64,000 nucleotides of DNA, from the NCBI RefSeq assembly GCF_013374115.1, contig NZ_AP022673.1:834501-898500 (forward strand), written 5' to 3'. Both the position numbers and the translations under genes were made by a program. Below, piece after piece: positions 9,408-20,000 of the stretch. The DNA is from Sphingomonas sp. HMP9 (GTDB lineage: Bacteria; Pseudomonadota; Alphaproteobacteria; Sphingomonadales; Sphingomonadaceae). The notes beneath the pieces are model-generated. The model was not told where the DNA came from, did no database searches, and saw only the letters and a program-made list of their open reading frames with translations. Position 1 is the stretch's first letter, and each line of letters starts with the position of its first letter.

Positions 9408-10711
9408 GGATTGGTTGCGATCATGTGGAAGAAACTGCCCGATACGGGGCCACGATACGAGCCGGTTTCCGCGACCGCATTACCCTCGGCATCGCAGACG
9501 TGCGCGAGCGGGATGTCGGGCTGGTCGATGATCGTGGAGTAATGGAACTCGTGGCCAGTCAGCGACGCCCCGGTCGCGACACCGCCCATCGGCGCAAGCA
9601 ACGTGGCACGGCGGTAGCCTAGGTGCATCTTGCGCTGAGCATAGCTGGTGACGAGGCCGAGCAAACCAGCCATCCGGTGGCGAACGCCGTCCGCGTCGAT
9701 CAGTGCTTCGCCTAGCGCCATATAGCCGCCGCACTCGCCGTGGACCGGGCGGGTCTTCGCGAAGTCGGCCAGGCCGGCCTGGAATTGCCGTGCTTCGGCG
9801 AGCTTGCCGGCGTGGAGTTCGGGATAGCCGCCGGGGAGCCAGACGAGGTCGGCGTCCGCAGCTGGCGACTCGTCGGCAAGCGGGGAAAAAGGCAGGATTT
9901 CCGCGCCTGCACGCCGCCAGCCTTCGAGGACGTGTGCATAGGTGAACGAGAAGGCGGCGTCCTGTGCGAGTGCGATGCGCTGCGCCGGAGGACGTATCCA
10001 GCTTGGCGCGCTTGCCGGTCGGGCGCTCGCGCTAGCCGCGTCGCGGAGCGCGGGGATATCGACATGCGCGCGGAGGAAGCTGGCATATTCGACGATCCGA
10101 GCGTCGAGGTCGGGATGCTCGACCGCCTGTACCAGCCCCAGGTGGCGTTCGGGCAGCTTCAGGTCGCCGCGCCGTGGCAACGCGCCGAATACGCGGATCC
10201 CGACCGCGTCCATGCCGCTTCGGGCGAGGCGTTCGTGACGGGGACTGGCAACGCGGTTGAGGATTACCCCGGCGATCCGCACGCTGGGGTCGTAACGGCC
10301 AAAGCCGAGTGCGGTGGCGGCGGCGGACTGCGCCTGTCCGGAGACGTCGATCACCAGCACGACCGGCCAACCCATCCGGCGGGCGATATCGGCGCTCGCA
10401 CCGTTGCCGGTCGCGCCTGGTTTCGCGACGCCGTCGAACAGACCCATCGAGCCTTCCGCCAGTGCGAAGTCCGCGTCGTCGGCCTTGGTAACGAGGGTGT
10501 CGAGCATCGTCGCGGGCATCGACCAGCTATCGAGGTTGAACGACGCACGGCCGCTGGCGGCGCGGTGGAAGGCCGGGTCGATATAATCGGGTCCGCTCTT
10601 GAACGGCTGAACCGCGAGGCCGTCGTCGCGAAGTGCGCGCAGGAGGCCGAGCATTACGGTGGTCTTGCCAGTGCCCGATGCGGGCGCTGCGATCATCAGG
10701 CCGGGCGTCAT
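9404..10711 (-). CDS. cobB: Cobyrinic acid a,c-diamide synthase CobB
   Basis: ATP- and glutamine-dependent amidation of the a and c side chains; in the aerobic pathway the substrate is hydrogenobyrinic acid. The 435 residues begin with the dethiobiotin-synthetase-like P-loop [19 protein letters not shown] and end with a class I glutamine amidotransferase domain, where [15 protein letters not shown] carries the nucleophilic cysteine and GHEFHYSTI the histidine. An aspartate-rich [12 protein letters not shown] segment lies between. It overlaps cobM and cobA by ATGA. Its product is the substrate of the CobNST cobaltochelatase, of which only cobN is in this window. Confidence 0.95.
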   Translation of the reverse strand: MTPGLMIAAPASGTGKTTVMLGLLRALRDDGLAVQPFKSGPDYIDPAFHRAASGRASFNLDSWSMPATMLDTLVTKADDADFALAEGSMGLFDGVAKPGATGNGASADIARRMGWPVVLVIDVSGQAQSAAATALGFGRYDPSVRIAGVILNRVASPRHERLARSGMDAVGIRVFGALPRRGDLKLPERHLGLVQAVEHPDLDARIVEYASFLRAHVDIPALRDAASASARPASAPSWIRPPAQRIALAQDAAFSFTYAHVLEGWRRAGAEILPFSPLADESPAADADLVWLPGGYPELHAGKLAEARQFQAGLADFAKTRPVHGECGGYMALGEALIDADGVRHRMAGLLGLVTSYAQRKMHLGYRRATLLAPMGGVATGASLTGHEFHYSTIIDQPDIPLAHVCDAEGNAVAETGSYRGPVSGSFFHMIATNP

Positions 10712-11493
10712 GCTTCGCCTCCTGCAAATTTCGAGTCCGCCGATTGCGGGCGGAAGCGGCGGTCATAGCCTGGTGCGTAGAGACTGCTGTCCGCAAAATC
10801 CCGCGCGCCGAGCGCCTGGCCGACGAGGATCAACGCGGTCCGGTCGGGTTTGCCCGCCACGGCATCCGCGATCGTCGCGAGTGTCGCCCGCGCGATCTGC
10901 TGGTCGGGCCAACTTGCGCGCCAGACGATCGCAACCGGGCAGTCTGCGCCGTAGTAAGGCGTGAGGTCCGCGATCACTCGTGCGAGATTGTGGACCGAGA
11001 GATGGATGGCGAGCGTCGCGCCGGTCGCGGCAAAGGCGGGCAGCGTCTCGGCAGGCGGCATCGTACTGGCGCGGCCGGGCGTACGGGTCAGCACCACCGA
11101 CTGCGCAAGTTCGGGCAGCGTGAGTTCGACCTCCAGCGCCGCGGCGGCAGCGGCGAAGGCGGGCACGCCGGGGGTGATCGTGAACGGGATGCCGAGCGCG
11201 CGAAGACGGCGGAGTTGCTCGCCCATCGCCGACCAGATCGAGAGATCGCCGGAATGGAGACGCGCGACGTCCTGGCCGGCATCGTGCGCGGCCTGGATCT
11301 CGGCGATGATCGCGTCGAGCGACAAAGGCGCTGTGTTGACGATCCGCGCGCCGGGCGGACAATGAGCGAGCATCGTCGCAGGGATTAGCGAGCCTGCGTA
11401 GAGGCAGACGGGCGATCCGGCGATCCGGTCCCGACCTCTGAGCGTGAGGAGGTCGGGCGCGCCGGGGCCTGCGCCGATGAAATGGACGGTCAT
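10708..11493 (-). CDS. cobM: Precorrin-4 C11-methyltransferase CobM
   Basis: Methylates precorrin-4 at C11 to give precorrin-5. The 261-residue protein opens [20 protein letters not shown], the glycine-rich N-terminal signature of tetrapyrrole methylases, and has [18 protein letters not shown] and [24 protein letters not shown], which are diagnostic of CobM/CbiF. The frame is open further upstream, but the ATG at 11493 gives the normal N-terminus and overlaps the cobE stop by ATGA. Downstream it overlaps cobB. The C-terminal tail ([10 protein letters not shown]) is standard for the family. Confidence 0.95.
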   Translation of the reverse strand: MTVHFIGAGPGAPDLLTLRGRDRIAGSPVCLYAGSLIPATMLAHCPPGARIVNTAPLSLDAIIAEIQAAHDAGQDVARLHSGDLSIWSAMGEQLRRLRALGIPFTITPGVPAFAAAAAALEVELTLPELAQSVVLTRTPGRASTMPPAETLPAFAATGATLAIHLSVHNLARVIADLTPYYGADCPVAIVWRASWPDQQIARATLATIADAVAGKPDRTALILVGQALGARDFADSSLYAPGYDRRFRPQSADSKFAGGEA

Positions 11494-11867
11494 GCGGCAG
11501 ATCCTTGAGTGCCCGATCGAGCAAGCGCGCAGGTCGCCATCCGGTCGGGGGAGATGTGGCGAGTGGCGAGGAGTCGCGCGCCGGGTCCGGCGGCGGCAAG
11601 AGCGCACGCTTCGGCGACGCTGCCGGTATGGCGGGCACCGATGCTCGCGCACGATTGCGTCGGCGTTTGTACCCCGCGGACCACGTCGGGAGCTATGGCG
11701 ACCAGTGGGAGGTTCAGCAATTCCGCCAAACGTTCGACCAGAATCGTCTTATCGTCCGGGGTGGCGAGCAGCGTGACCTGTGGCTGGCCGTGCTGCGCGC
11801 TGGCAAGCGCCTCTTGCAGGGCGGACAGCGTTGCCGCCGCGCGGAACCCGAAGCCGGCGACGATCAC
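11490..11867 (-). CDS. cobE: Cobalamin biosynthesis protein CobE (CbiG C-terminal type)
   Basis: A 125-residue protein starting [21 protein letters not shown], matching the CobE/CbiG C-terminal domain; the exact role of CobE in the aerobic pathway is not settled. The conserved core VALAPD-like [17 protein letters not shown] and [12 protein letters not shown] are present. The GTG at 11867 is the supported start because it overlaps the cobL stop in a GTGA junction, and residues encoded further upstream do not resemble the family. It lies between cobL and cobM, the order commonly seen in alphaproteobacteria. Confidence 0.87.
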   Translation of the reverse strand: MIVAGFGFRAAATLSALQEALASAQHGQPQVTLLATPDDKTILVERLAELLNLPLVAIAPDVVRGVQTPTQSCASIGARHTGSVAEACALAAAGPGARLLATRHISPDRMATCALARSGTQGSAA

Positions 11868-13063
11868 AGCGTGACGCTCCACTGGACGACCGGATAGCGG
11901 GCGCGCCAGCCGCGGCGGGTGCCGAGCGGCAGGGCGTCGGACAGTTCGATCCGCATTAGGGTGCCACCTTTGACACCGTGCCAGCGCGCCAACACTGCCT
12001 CGGATTCGAGCGTCACGGCGTTGGCGACCAGCCGCGTGCCGGCCGGCAATCTCGCCCATAATGCGTCGAGCAGCGCGTCGGATAGTCCCCCTCCAACAAA
12101 GACGGCGTCCGGTGTTGCATGGTCTTCAAGAGCGGCGGGTGCGCAGCCTTGAACCACCCGGATGCGCTCGACACCCAGGGCTGCGGCATTGCTCTCGGTT
12201 CGGGCGGCGCGGACGGGGTCCGCTTCGAAGGCAATGGCCTGCGTAGAGGGATGGGCGAGCAGCCATTCGATGCCGATCGAGCCCGACCCCGCGCCGATAT
12301 CCCACAGCGTCTCGCCGGGCTCGGGCGCGAGCGCAGATAGCGTCAGCGCACGGATCGGGCGCTTGGTCAGTTGACCGTCATGCTCGAACCAGGCGTCTGG
12401 CAGGCCGGATGTACGCGGCAGGACAGCGCCTGCGCCCGCGAAGACGACCCCGATCGCGACGGGATGCGCGATGTCGTCGAAATCCAGCGTAGCGGCCGTC
12501 GTTTTGCGGATACGCTCGCGTGGTCCGCCTAGCGCTTCGAGGACGTGCAGACGGGATCTCCCGAACCCGAGATCGCAGAGATACCGGGCGAGCGCGGCGG
12601 CCGCGGACCCGTCGCGGACCAACACGATCGCGCGGCGGTCCGGCGCGATATGTCGGCTGAGGCGCGCGAGGGGAGCGGCGTGGAGGCCAAGGCAGGCGGT
12701 GTCCTCGACCGGCCAGCCGAGCCGGGACGCGGCAAGGCCAAAGGTGGAGGGTGCGGGGTGCGCGACCCATTCGCCCGGCGCAAGGTGGCGGGTGATCGAC
12801 GTCCCCGCGCCGAACCAGAACGGATCGCCGGACACGAGCATCGCGACACGCTTTCCGCGGTGCGTCAGCAAGCGCGGTATCCCGTCGTCGAACGGGACTG
12901 GCCAGGGTTCGACCGCGCTCTTAAGGTCGGGGAGCAACGCGAGGTGGCGGATCGCGCCGGTGACGAATTCGGCATCCGCCAGCGCGGCTTTCGCTGAGGC
13001 GGACAGGCCATCCGCGCCGTCTTCACCCAGTCCGATGATCGTCAGCCAGGGAATGTCAGCCAT
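11864..13063 (-). CDS. cobL: Precorrin-6Y C5,15-methyltransferase (decarboxylating) CobL
   Basis: Bifunctional enzyme that methylates C5 and C15 of precorrin-6B and decarboxylates the C12 acetate to give precorrin-8X. The 399 residues carry a tetrapyrrole methylase domain (about 1-195; LTIIGLGEDGADGLS, MLVSGDPFWFGAG) and a CbiT-like class I methyltransferase domain (about 215-380; ETLWDIGAGSGSIGIEW is the SAM-binding glycine loop). The ATG at 13063 has AGGA 8 bases upstream, and that site lies inside the divergent cobK gene. The start codons of cobL and cobK share two bases. It heads the cobL-E-M-B-A-F run, whose promoter must lie in or beyond cobK. Confidence 0.95.
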   Translation of the reverse strand: MADIPWLTIIGLGEDGADGLSASAKAALADAEFVTGAIRHLALLPDLKSAVEPWPVPFDDGIPRLLTHRGKRVAMLVSGDPFWFGAGTSITRHLAPGEWVAHPAPSTFGLAASRLGWPVEDTACLGLHAAPLARLSRHIAPDRRAIVLVRDGSAAAALARYLCDLGFGRSRLHVLEALGGPRERIRKTTAATLDFDDIAHPVAIGVVFAGAGAVLPRTSGLPDAWFEHDGQLTKRPIRALTLSALAPEPGETLWDIGAGSGSIGIEWLLAHPSTQAIAFEADPVRAARTESNAAALGVERIRVVQGCAPAALEDHATPDAVFVGGGLSDALLDALWARLPAGTRLVANAVTLESEAVLARWHGVKGGTLMRIELSDALPLGTRRGWRARYPVVQWSVTL

Positions 13064-13811
13064 GTCGAACATCCTGGTGCTGGGCGGCACGACCGAGGCT
13101 AGCGCGCTGGCCGCCACGCTGTCTGCGCGCGGCGATGATGCGGTGCTGAGCTATGCCGGACGTGTCACGACTCTGAAAGCCCAGCCGATCCCGGTACGCG
13201 TGGGCGGTTTTGGCGGTGTCGAGGGGTTGGAAGCGTATCTGCGCGCGCACGGCGTAACCCATCTGGTCGACGCGACGCACCCGTTCGCGGCGCGGATGAG
13301 CGCCAACGCCGTCGCTGCCGCGAAGCGTGCGGGTATTGCGCATATTGCCCTGACGCGGCCAGCCTGGACTCCGGTTGCCGGCGATCGCTGGACGCGGGTG
13401 GCGGATATCGACGCCGCCGTCGCTGCATTGGCTGGGCCGTCGCGGCGCGTGATGCTGGCGCTCGGGCGAATGCATGTCGATGCGTTCGCGGTGCAGCCTC
13501 AGCACGACTATCTGCTGCGGTTCGTCGATAGGCCCGATCGTCCGCCAGGGTTGCCGCGCCATCATCTCGTCGTCGATCGCGGGCCGTTCGATGTCGAGGA
13601 CGACCGGCGGCTGATGGAGGCGCATGCGACGCAGGTCGTGGTCTGCAAGAACGCAGGCGGCACGGGGGCATCGGCAAAATTGCATGCGGCGCGCTTGCTC
13701 TCGCTGTCCGTGATCATGATCGATCGCCCTACCCTGCCCGCTCGCCAAGAGGTGCATGCGGTGGCGGATGTGGTGCGCTGGCTCGATCATGGCGCGGACC
13801 GCGGGGTGTAG
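13062..13811 (+). CDS. cobK: Precorrin-6A reductase CobK
   Basis: NADPH-dependent reduction of precorrin-6A to precorrin-6B. The 249-residue protein opens MSNILVLGGTTEASALAATL, the nucleotide-binding start of CobK/CbiJ, and carries VDATHPFAARMSANA and the C-terminal VVCKNAGGTGASAKLHAAR, both signatures of the family. The ATG at 13062 is preceded by AGGGAA at 8 bases; an in-frame ATG at 13053 is possible but has no ribosome-binding site. It is the only cob gene on the plus strand. Its start codon overlaps that of cobL and its 3' end overlaps that of cobJ by 25 bp, so it is locked antisense within the cob operon. Confidence 0.95.
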   Translation: MSNILVLGGTTEASALAATLSARGDDAVLSYAGRVTTLKAQPIPVRVGGFGGVEGLEAYLRAHGVTHLVDATHPFAARMSANAVAAAKRAGIAHIALTRPAWTPVAGDRWTRVADIDAAVAALAGPSRRVMLALGRMHVDAFAVQPQHDYLLRFVDRPDRPPGLPRHHLVVDRGPFDVEDDRRLMEAHATQVVVCKNAGGTGASAKLHAARLLSLSVIMIDRPTLPARQEVHAVADVVRWLDHGADRGV

Positions 13812-14536
13812 AGGATCGGGCCGGCCGGGCGTTCGATGATCCGCGTCAGGCTGGAGCCGACGATGATCATCGTCCGCATGTCGGCCATGTCCGCTCTGGC
13901 TTCGGTGAGGGGGACGATGCGAAGCGTTTCCTCCGGGGTGGAAACCGCGCGGGCGAACAGGACGGGCCGGTCGTCACGGCAGGTCTCGCGAAGGATGTCG
14001 AGGATCCGGATCAGGCCGTCCGGGCGCGCCTTCGATCGGGGGTTGTAGAAGGCTATTGCGAAGTCAGCTTCCGCGGCCAAGCGCACGCGGCGTTCGATCA
14101 CGCTCCACGGTTTCAGATTGTCCGACAGGTTGATCGCGCAGAAATCATGACCGAGCGGCGCGCCGGCGCGTGCGCTCGCGGCGAGCATCGCGGTTATACC
14201 GGGGAGTACGCGGATATCGAGGTCGCGCCATTCGAGAGGGCCGGCTTCGAGCGCTTCGAACACTGCGGCGGCCATCGCGAACACGCCGGGATCGCCGGAC
14301 GATACGACTACGACGCGGTGGCCCTTTGCCGCGAGGTGGAGTGCGTGCGCGGCGCGGCTCAGTTCGACGCGGTTGTCGGTCGCATGCAGCGTCAGGCCGA
14401 CACGCGGCGTAACGCGCGCGACATAGGGAATGTAGCCGATAACGTCGGTCGCCTCAGCGAGCGCCGCGGTGACTTCGGGGGTCACGAGCGCTTCGTCTCC
14501 AGGGCCGAGGCCGGCGATTGCGAGCCAGCCGGTCAT
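13787..14536 (-). CDS. cobJ: Precorrin-3B C17-methyltransferase CobJ
   Basis: Methylates precorrin-3B at C17 with ring contraction to precorrin-4. The 249-residue protein begins MTGWLAIAGLGPGDEALVTP and contains VVVVSSGDPGVFAMAAAVFEAL and VLPGITAMLAASARAGAPLGHDFCAINLSD (here split into its usual two blocks), which are hallmark CobJ segments. The ATG at 14536 overlaps the cobI stop by ATGA; the longer open frame upstream is not family-like. It is the last gene of the cobW-N-G-H-I-J run and its 3' end overlaps the converging cobK gene by 25 bp. Confidence 0.95.
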   Translation of the reverse strand: MTGWLAIAGLGPGDEALVTPEVTAALAEATDVIGYIPYVARVTPRVGLTLHATDNRVELSRAAHALHLAAKGHRVVVVSSGDPGVFAMAAAVFEALEAGPLEWRDLDIRVLPGITAMLAASARAGAPLGHDFCAINLSDNLKPWSVIERRVRLAAEADFAIAFYNPRSKARPDGLIRILDILRETCRDDRPVLFARAVSTPEETLRIVPLTEARADMADMRTMIIVGSSLTRIIERPAGPILYTPRSAP

Positions 14537-15258
14537 GGCCGCCGCCCCTGCCCATGGATCAGCAGGATCGAGAAATAGGGGGTGATAGCGTCCGCCTCGC
14601 ACAGCTTCGTCACGCGCTGATCCGCCATTGCCGCATATTCGACCAGCCATGCTTCGTCCGCACGACCCGCCGCGGCGACGGCACGGCGAATCTTGGCGAG
14701 ATGACGACCGATCTTCATCACGACCAGCGCGTCGGTATCGCGGATGCGGCGGACCAGATCCTCTTCGGGAAGCGTGCCCATCAGGACCGTGAGGACGTCG
14801 TCCCCCCAAGTGATGGGCGCGCCGCTTGCGGTCCAGGCGCCGGACATGCCGGTGATCCCGGGCACGACCTGCACCGGCGCGATCGTCTGCAGGCGCGTGT
14901 AGAGGTGCATGAACGAACCGTAGAAGAAGGGGTCGCCTTCACACAGGACGACGACGTCTTCGCCGGTGCGGGCCAGCGTGGCGAGATGATCGATGCAGCG
15001 CTCGTAGAACGACGACAAACATTCCGTGTAGCGCGGGTCGGAAACCGGGATCTCCGTGGTGACCGGGTATTCCATCGCGAACTCGTCCACGTCGGCACGA
15101 AGCATGCCGTCGACGATTTTCCGCGCTTGCCCAGGGCGGCCGGCCTTGCGGAAATACGCGACGTGGCGCGCGCCGCGGACCAGGCGGTCGGAACGGACGC
15201 TCATCAGGTCTTGCGCGCCCGGCCCCAGGCCCACGCCGTGGATCGTCCCGATTCTCAT
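14533..15258 (-). CDS. cobI: Precorrin-2 C20-methyltransferase CobI
   Basis: Methylates precorrin-2 at C20 to precorrin-3A, the first committed corrin step. The 241-residue protein starts MRIGTIHGVGLGPGAQDLMS and has VVLCEGDPFFYGSFMHLYTRL and VVPGITGMSGAW, typical of CobI/CbiL. The start at 15258 is chosen because ATGA overlaps the cobH stop. It sits between cobH and cobJ, both overlapping. SAM is the methyl donor. Nothing is truncated relative to the usual length of about 240 residues. Confidence 0.95.
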   Translation of the reverse strand: MRIGTIHGVGLGPGAQDLMSVRSDRLVRGARHVAYFRKAGRPGQARKIVDGMLRADVDEFAMEYPVTTEIPVSDPRYTECLSSFYERCIDHLATLARTGEDVVVLCEGDPFFYGSFMHLYTRLQTIAPVQVVPGITGMSGAWTASGAPITWGDDVLTVLMGTLPEEDLVRRIRDTDALVVMKIGRHLAKIRRAVAAAGRADEAWLVEYAAMADQRVTKLCEADAITPYFSILLIHGQGRRP

Positions 15259-15884
15259 TCGGTGCCGCTCGCAAGCGCGTTGATCGCGGCGACGGTGATC
15301 GCGCTGCCACCCATCCGGCCCTCGACGACGACGCAAGGTACCGGCTGGTCAACCCAGAGCGCCGCCTTCGACTCCACTGCGCCGACGAAGCCAACCGGGC
15401 AGCCGATGATCGCCGCCGGGCGCGGGCAATGGGGGTCTTCGAGCATGTTGAGCAGGCGGAACAACGCGGTCGGCGCGTTGCCGATCGCGACGACGGCGCC
15501 AGCGAGATGCGGACGCCAGAGCTCGAGCGCCGCGGCCGATCGCGTGTTGCCCATCGAACGGGCCAGATCCAGTGTCTCGGGCGCATGGAGCGTGCAGATG
15601 ATAGCGTTGTCGGCGGGCAATCTGGCGCGCGTGATGCCTTCGGTGACCATGCGTGCGTCGCACAATATCGGCGCACCGGCCTGGAGCGCCTTGCGGGCTG
15701 CAACGGCGAACGTTGGCGAGAAACGTATGTGCTGCGCGAGCCCGACCAGTCCGGCGGCATGGATCATACGGACGGCGACCGGCTCTTCCGCGGACGAGAA
15801 GCGGGCAAGGTCGGCTTCCGCGCGGATCATCGCGAAGGACTGACGGTAGATCGCCGCGCCGTCGGTTTCATAGGCGTACGGCAT
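15255..15884 (-). CDS. cobH: Precorrin-8X methylmutase CobH
   Basis: Moves the methyl group from C11 to C12 of precorrin-8X, giving hydrogenobyrinic acid. The 209 residues match CobH/CbiC: YETDGAAIYRQSFAMIRAEADL at the N-terminus (here in part), IICTLHAPETLDLARSMGNT, and the C-terminal PVGFVGAVESKAALW. The start follows directly after the cobG stop with no spacer, and the stop overlaps cobI. The active-site histidine of the family falls in a conserved N-terminal stretch corresponding to VRMIHAAGLV. Confidence 0.95.
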   Translation of the reverse strand: MPYAYETDGAAIYRQSFAMIRAEADLARFSSAEEPVAVRMIHAAGLVGLAQHIRFSPTFAVAARKALQAGAPILCDARMVTEGITRARLPADNAIICTLHAPETLDLARSMGNTRSAAALELWRPHLAGAVVAIGNAPTALFRLLNMLEDPHCPRPAAIIGCPVGFVGAVESKAALWVDQPVPCVVVEGRMGGSAITVAAINALASGTE

Positions 15885-17030
15885 TCAGGCGGCTCCGAAA
15901 TGAGCGAGGATCTGCGCGGCGTCGAGGCCAGCGCGGGAGGGTGGTGCGCCGGCTCGCGCGCCGAACGCGAGGTCGTAGCGGCCTTCGCGCCCGGTCAGCG
16001 TCACGTCGGCGGGGGCGGCGCGCGCGCATCCCTTCGCGCATCCGGAGACGTGCAGTCGACCGGCGACGTGCGGCGCAAGACGGTGTGCAAGGCCGCGCGT
16101 TTCGACGGTGGCTTGCGGACAGGCCGGCGCACCGACGCAGGCATCTGTGCGCAGGAGCGATGACGATGGATCGGTAATGAAGTCGGCAGGGTCGGGTTGG
16201 TTCGCGACCAGCGCATCCGTTTCGCAGATCATGACGCGCCAGGGCGTGAGGCGGATCGCATCGATCGCGGGCTCGGCGCGGAGGAAGCGGGCAAGCGCGG
16301 CCGCTACGACCCGACCGAATGGCAAGCCGAACGCGATGCCACGTGCATGCATGCCGGGTTGGACGTAAGCCGTGGATGCCGCCGGGGGCGTCGTGCCGGC
16401 CGCCCATTCAGGAAGCGGAACATGGTGGCGCGCCATGCGACCGCTGACGACACCGCCGCTTTCTACGAACCACCCCGCCAGCGCGATCAGGTGGTCGACT
16501 TCGGTCCCGGGCGACAGCGGTTTGCCAGTCACGCGGCCGTCTGCGCGCAGGATCAACTGTCCGGATACGGCACGTTCGATACGGAAGTCGGCCGGGGCGT
16601 CTTGGAGCGTCGGCGTAGAGCCGGCGTCGATCGCGAAGCCGATCTTGCCAGGAAGATGAGGTAATTCGGACAAGCGGCCGCGCACCTCTTCGGCGATGCG
16701 ATGCGTATCGTCGCCTGCCCGCCATTCGGGTGCGACGAGGATGTTGGCGCGGGCTTCTCGCGTCGGATTCGGGTCGATCAGGCCGAGCGCGAGAAGCGCG
16801 TCGATCAGCGGGCGCCAGCTATCCTCTCGGACTCCGCGGATCTGGAGGTTAGCGCGGGTGGTGGCGTCGATCTGACCGTTGCCGTGCCGCGTTGTAGCCT
16901 CGCACAGGCCGAGCACCTGCGTGCGTGTCAGGCGGCCAAGCGGGGGGCGGACGCGCACCAGCAGGCCGTCACCGGCCATCATTGGGCGCCACGCGTCGGG
17001 GCACCAGCCTTTGACCTCGAATGCGCTCAT
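15885..17030 (-). CDS. cobG: Precorrin-3B synthase CobG
   Basis: Oxygen-dependent monooxygenase that converts precorrin-3A to precorrin-3B, the reaction that defines the aerobic pathway. The 381-residue protein belongs to the nitrite/sulfite reductase ferredoxin-like family: LGLCEATTRHGNGQIDATTRANLQIRG in the first half, and cysteine ligands for a 4Fe-4S cluster in CVGAPACPQATVETR and SGCAKGCARA. Its presence, with no CobZ, indicates the CobG route. It overlaps cobN upstream by ATGA and abuts cobH downstream. The start MSAFEVKGWCPDAWRPM is as expected for CobG. Confidence 0.93.
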   Translation of the reverse strand: MSAFEVKGWCPDAWRPMMAGDGLLVRVRPPLGRLTRTQVLGLCEATTRHGNGQIDATTRANLQIRGVREDSWRPLIDALLALGLIDPNPTREARANILVAPEWRAGDDTHRIAEEVRGRLSELPHLPGKIGFAIDAGSTPTLQDAPADFRIERAVSGQLILRADGRVTGKPLSPGTEVDHLIALAGWFVESGGVVSGRMARHHVPLPEWAAGTTPPAASTAYVQPGMHARGIAFGLPFGRVVAAALARFLRAEPAIDAIRLTPWRVMICETDALVANQPDPADFITDPSSSLLRTDACVGAPACPQATVETRGLAHRLAPHVAGRLHVSGCAKGCARAAPADVTLTGREGRYDLAFGARAGAPPSRAGLDAAQILAHFGAA

Positions 17031-20000
17031 GCCGGCAGGTCGAGACGTGCGAGGATCGAGTTTCGGCGCGTCGGCCAGAGGTCGGCGTCGTGTAGGGCGG
17101 CGAAGCGCGCCTGCATCGCCGCGAGCGCGCTGGGGTTGGCTTCGGCGAGGAAGGCGTGGACGTCGTCTCGGCCCAAGGTGGCGTCGTAGTAAAGGTCGAT
17201 CAGTTCGGGGCTGACGACGCTGGCGAGGTGCGCGAAGGCCCCGAGGTGGTCGAGCGTGGCGGCGATCTCTGCGCCGCCGCGGAAGCCGTGGCGCATCATG
17301 CCGTCTACCCAGCTTGGGTTTGCAGCGCGGGCGTGTACGACGCGGGCTATCTCCTCGCCCAGCGGGCGCGCTTTCGCGTGATCCGGATTCCGCGCGTCCA
17401 GATGGTAGAGCGAGGCGCGTCCCCCTGCGACCGATTGCGCGGCGGCGAAGCCGGCCTCGTGCGCGGCATAGTCCGCGGCCAGCAGGAGATCGGTTTCGGG
17501 CAAGTCCTGGACGTGGACGAAGGCATCGGCCGCAGCGACACGGTTGCGGATGCCGGTCGGGTCAAAGCTGTCTTGGCCGTCGTCGAGCGCATGGCTGGAG
17601 GCGGATAGCCACGCTTCGCCGGCCGCCAGCCGCGCCTCTGGCGTGTAGGTTCCGGCGGCGCTGCCCATGTTCAGGCCGTAACGGCCTGGTTCAGGGCCAT
17701 AGACGCGGGCGCTGACCGCCTTGCCGACGAAGGGATTCCAGTCGGCCGGTTCGTCGCGGGCGCCGAGCGCCCGGACCGCTTGGCCGAACATCGTGCAAAG
17801 CGTCGGGAAGGCGTCGCGAAACAGACCGGATACACGCAAAGTGACGTCGATGCGGGGGCGGTCAAAATTGGCCAGCGGCAGGATTTCGATACCCGTCACG
17901 CGGTCGGACTGAATGTCCCACACCGGCTCTGCGCCCAGCAGGTGAAGCGCCATCGCGAATTCCTCGCCCGCCGTGCGCATCGTCGCGGAGGCCCAGAGGT
18001 CGACGACCAGATTGCGGGGATAGTCGCCATGATCCTGCAGGTGGCGACGGATCAGTTCGTCGGCGAGCTTCACACCCTGGGTATGCGCAGCGCGCGACGG
18101 CACCGCGCGAGGGTCAGTGGTGTAGAGATTGCGGCCGGTTGGAAGAACGTCGGCGCGGCCCCGCCACGGGGAACCGGAGGGGCCGGGTGCGACGCGTTTG
18201 CCTTGGAGGGCCGTCAGCAATCCCGTACGTTCGGCAGCGCCGTGCTCGCCGCGGCCGTAGATGTGGAGGCCGTCGCCGTACTGGCTCTCCTTCACGTCAC
18301 ACACGAAGGTATCGATACGCGTGATCGCTTCGGCTTGGGACTGCGCGTGAACAAGCCCCAGCGTGGCGGCGAGGCCCGTGGCGGTGGCTTCTTCGCGGAT
18401 GTCGCGTTGCAGGCGATCGCGGCGCGCCGGGTCGAGGCCGTCGGCGTTGGAGAATTCGTCGAGCAGCGCTTCAAGGCGGCCGAGGCCAGCGCCGGTACGG
18501 CTGCGTTCGAGCGGTGGCGGGACGTGACCGAGCGTGACCGCGCCGATCCGGCGCTTGGCTTGGGCGGCTTCGCCGGGGTCGTTGACGATGAACGGGTAGA
18601 TGACGGGAATCGCCGCCGTGAGCGCTTCGGGCCAGCAGGCGTCGGACAGCGCGACCGACTTGCCGGGCAACCATTCGAGCGTGCCGTGCGCACCGACATG
18701 GACGAGCGCATCGGTGCCGCGCACGCGAAGCCAGAGATAGAAAGCGACATAGGCGTGGCACGGGCATCGCGACAGATCGTGATACTCGTCCGCGCGGTGC
18801 TCGCTACGGCCGCGTTCGGGTTGCAGCGCGATTAGTGCTCCGCCGCGATCGACCGCGGTGAAGGTGAAGTCTTCGGTGGGGACGCCCCAGCTTTGCCGGA
18901 GGTCGTTCCGCAGCGCTTCGGGGAGGTGCGCAAGCGCCGCCTGATACTCGGCGAGCGGCCAGTGGATGCGGGACGTAGCTAGGTCGCTGACTTCGGGAGT
19001 GATCGCGTAGCCGGCTTCGGCAAGGTCGGCGAGAATGGCGTGCGTCGAGGCGAGCGCGTCGAGGCCGACGGCGTGCGCCATCTGGTACGCCTTGCCGGGG
19101 TAGGTCGAGAGGACGAGCACGATCCGGTGGTCGGCGACGGGTTTGCTGGCGAGCTTGATCCAGGATTCGATGCGCGCGGCGATGGCGGTAACGCGTGCAG
19201 CGTCGGCGCGGTGTTCGCGGCGGGTGTATTCCAGGTCGCCGTCCCGCGTTGCGGCTTCCTTGAAGCTAGCGACGCCGGCGAACAGGCGGCCGTCCACCTC
19301 TGGCAGGACGACGTGCATGGCGAGATCAGCGGGCGACAAGCCGCGCGTCGCGCCCGCCCAGGCGGCGCGGTCGGAGGTGGCGAGCGCGATCTGGAACACG
19401 GGCACGTCGGCGCCGTCGAGGGGTGTGGTGTCGGTGGCGCCGCGTGCCGAAAAGGCGGTGGCATTGACGATCGCGGCGGGCTCCAGGGTTTCAACCCAGC
19501 GGGTCAGCCAGCCGGCTGCGTCGGGCGCTTTCAAAGACGGCGCGAACAGGCCGATGGCGTCGAAGCCCCGCGCGGTCAGTTCGGCGTGAAGAGCTTCGAT
19601 CGGGTGCAGGTCGGCGGCGGTGAGGTAGGAGCGGTAGAAGACGATCAGGATGCGGGGGCGGTCCGCGTTGAGCGCGAACGCGGCGGGACAGGTCACGCCG
19701 TCATGCGGTTGCCAGCCGCCGACGTCGGCGATCGCGCGGACGCCGGTCACGGGGCCGGCATAGCAACCGGCAGCCAGCGCGAACTGCGCGAGGGCCGCTT
19801 GCGCCGCAACCGCGCCACCTGTGTCGCAGAGGTGCGCCAGCCGGCGGAGCGTCGAAAGCAAGATCGTCGAGGCGGCATCGAGGCGCGCGTCGATCCGACC
19901 ATCGGCGGCAAGGACTGCAAGCGCAATGCCCTTCTCGCGCGCGAGAGTCTCGACCTGTTGCAGGCCGTAGCTCCAATAGGAGCGCCCGCCGATCAGTCGG

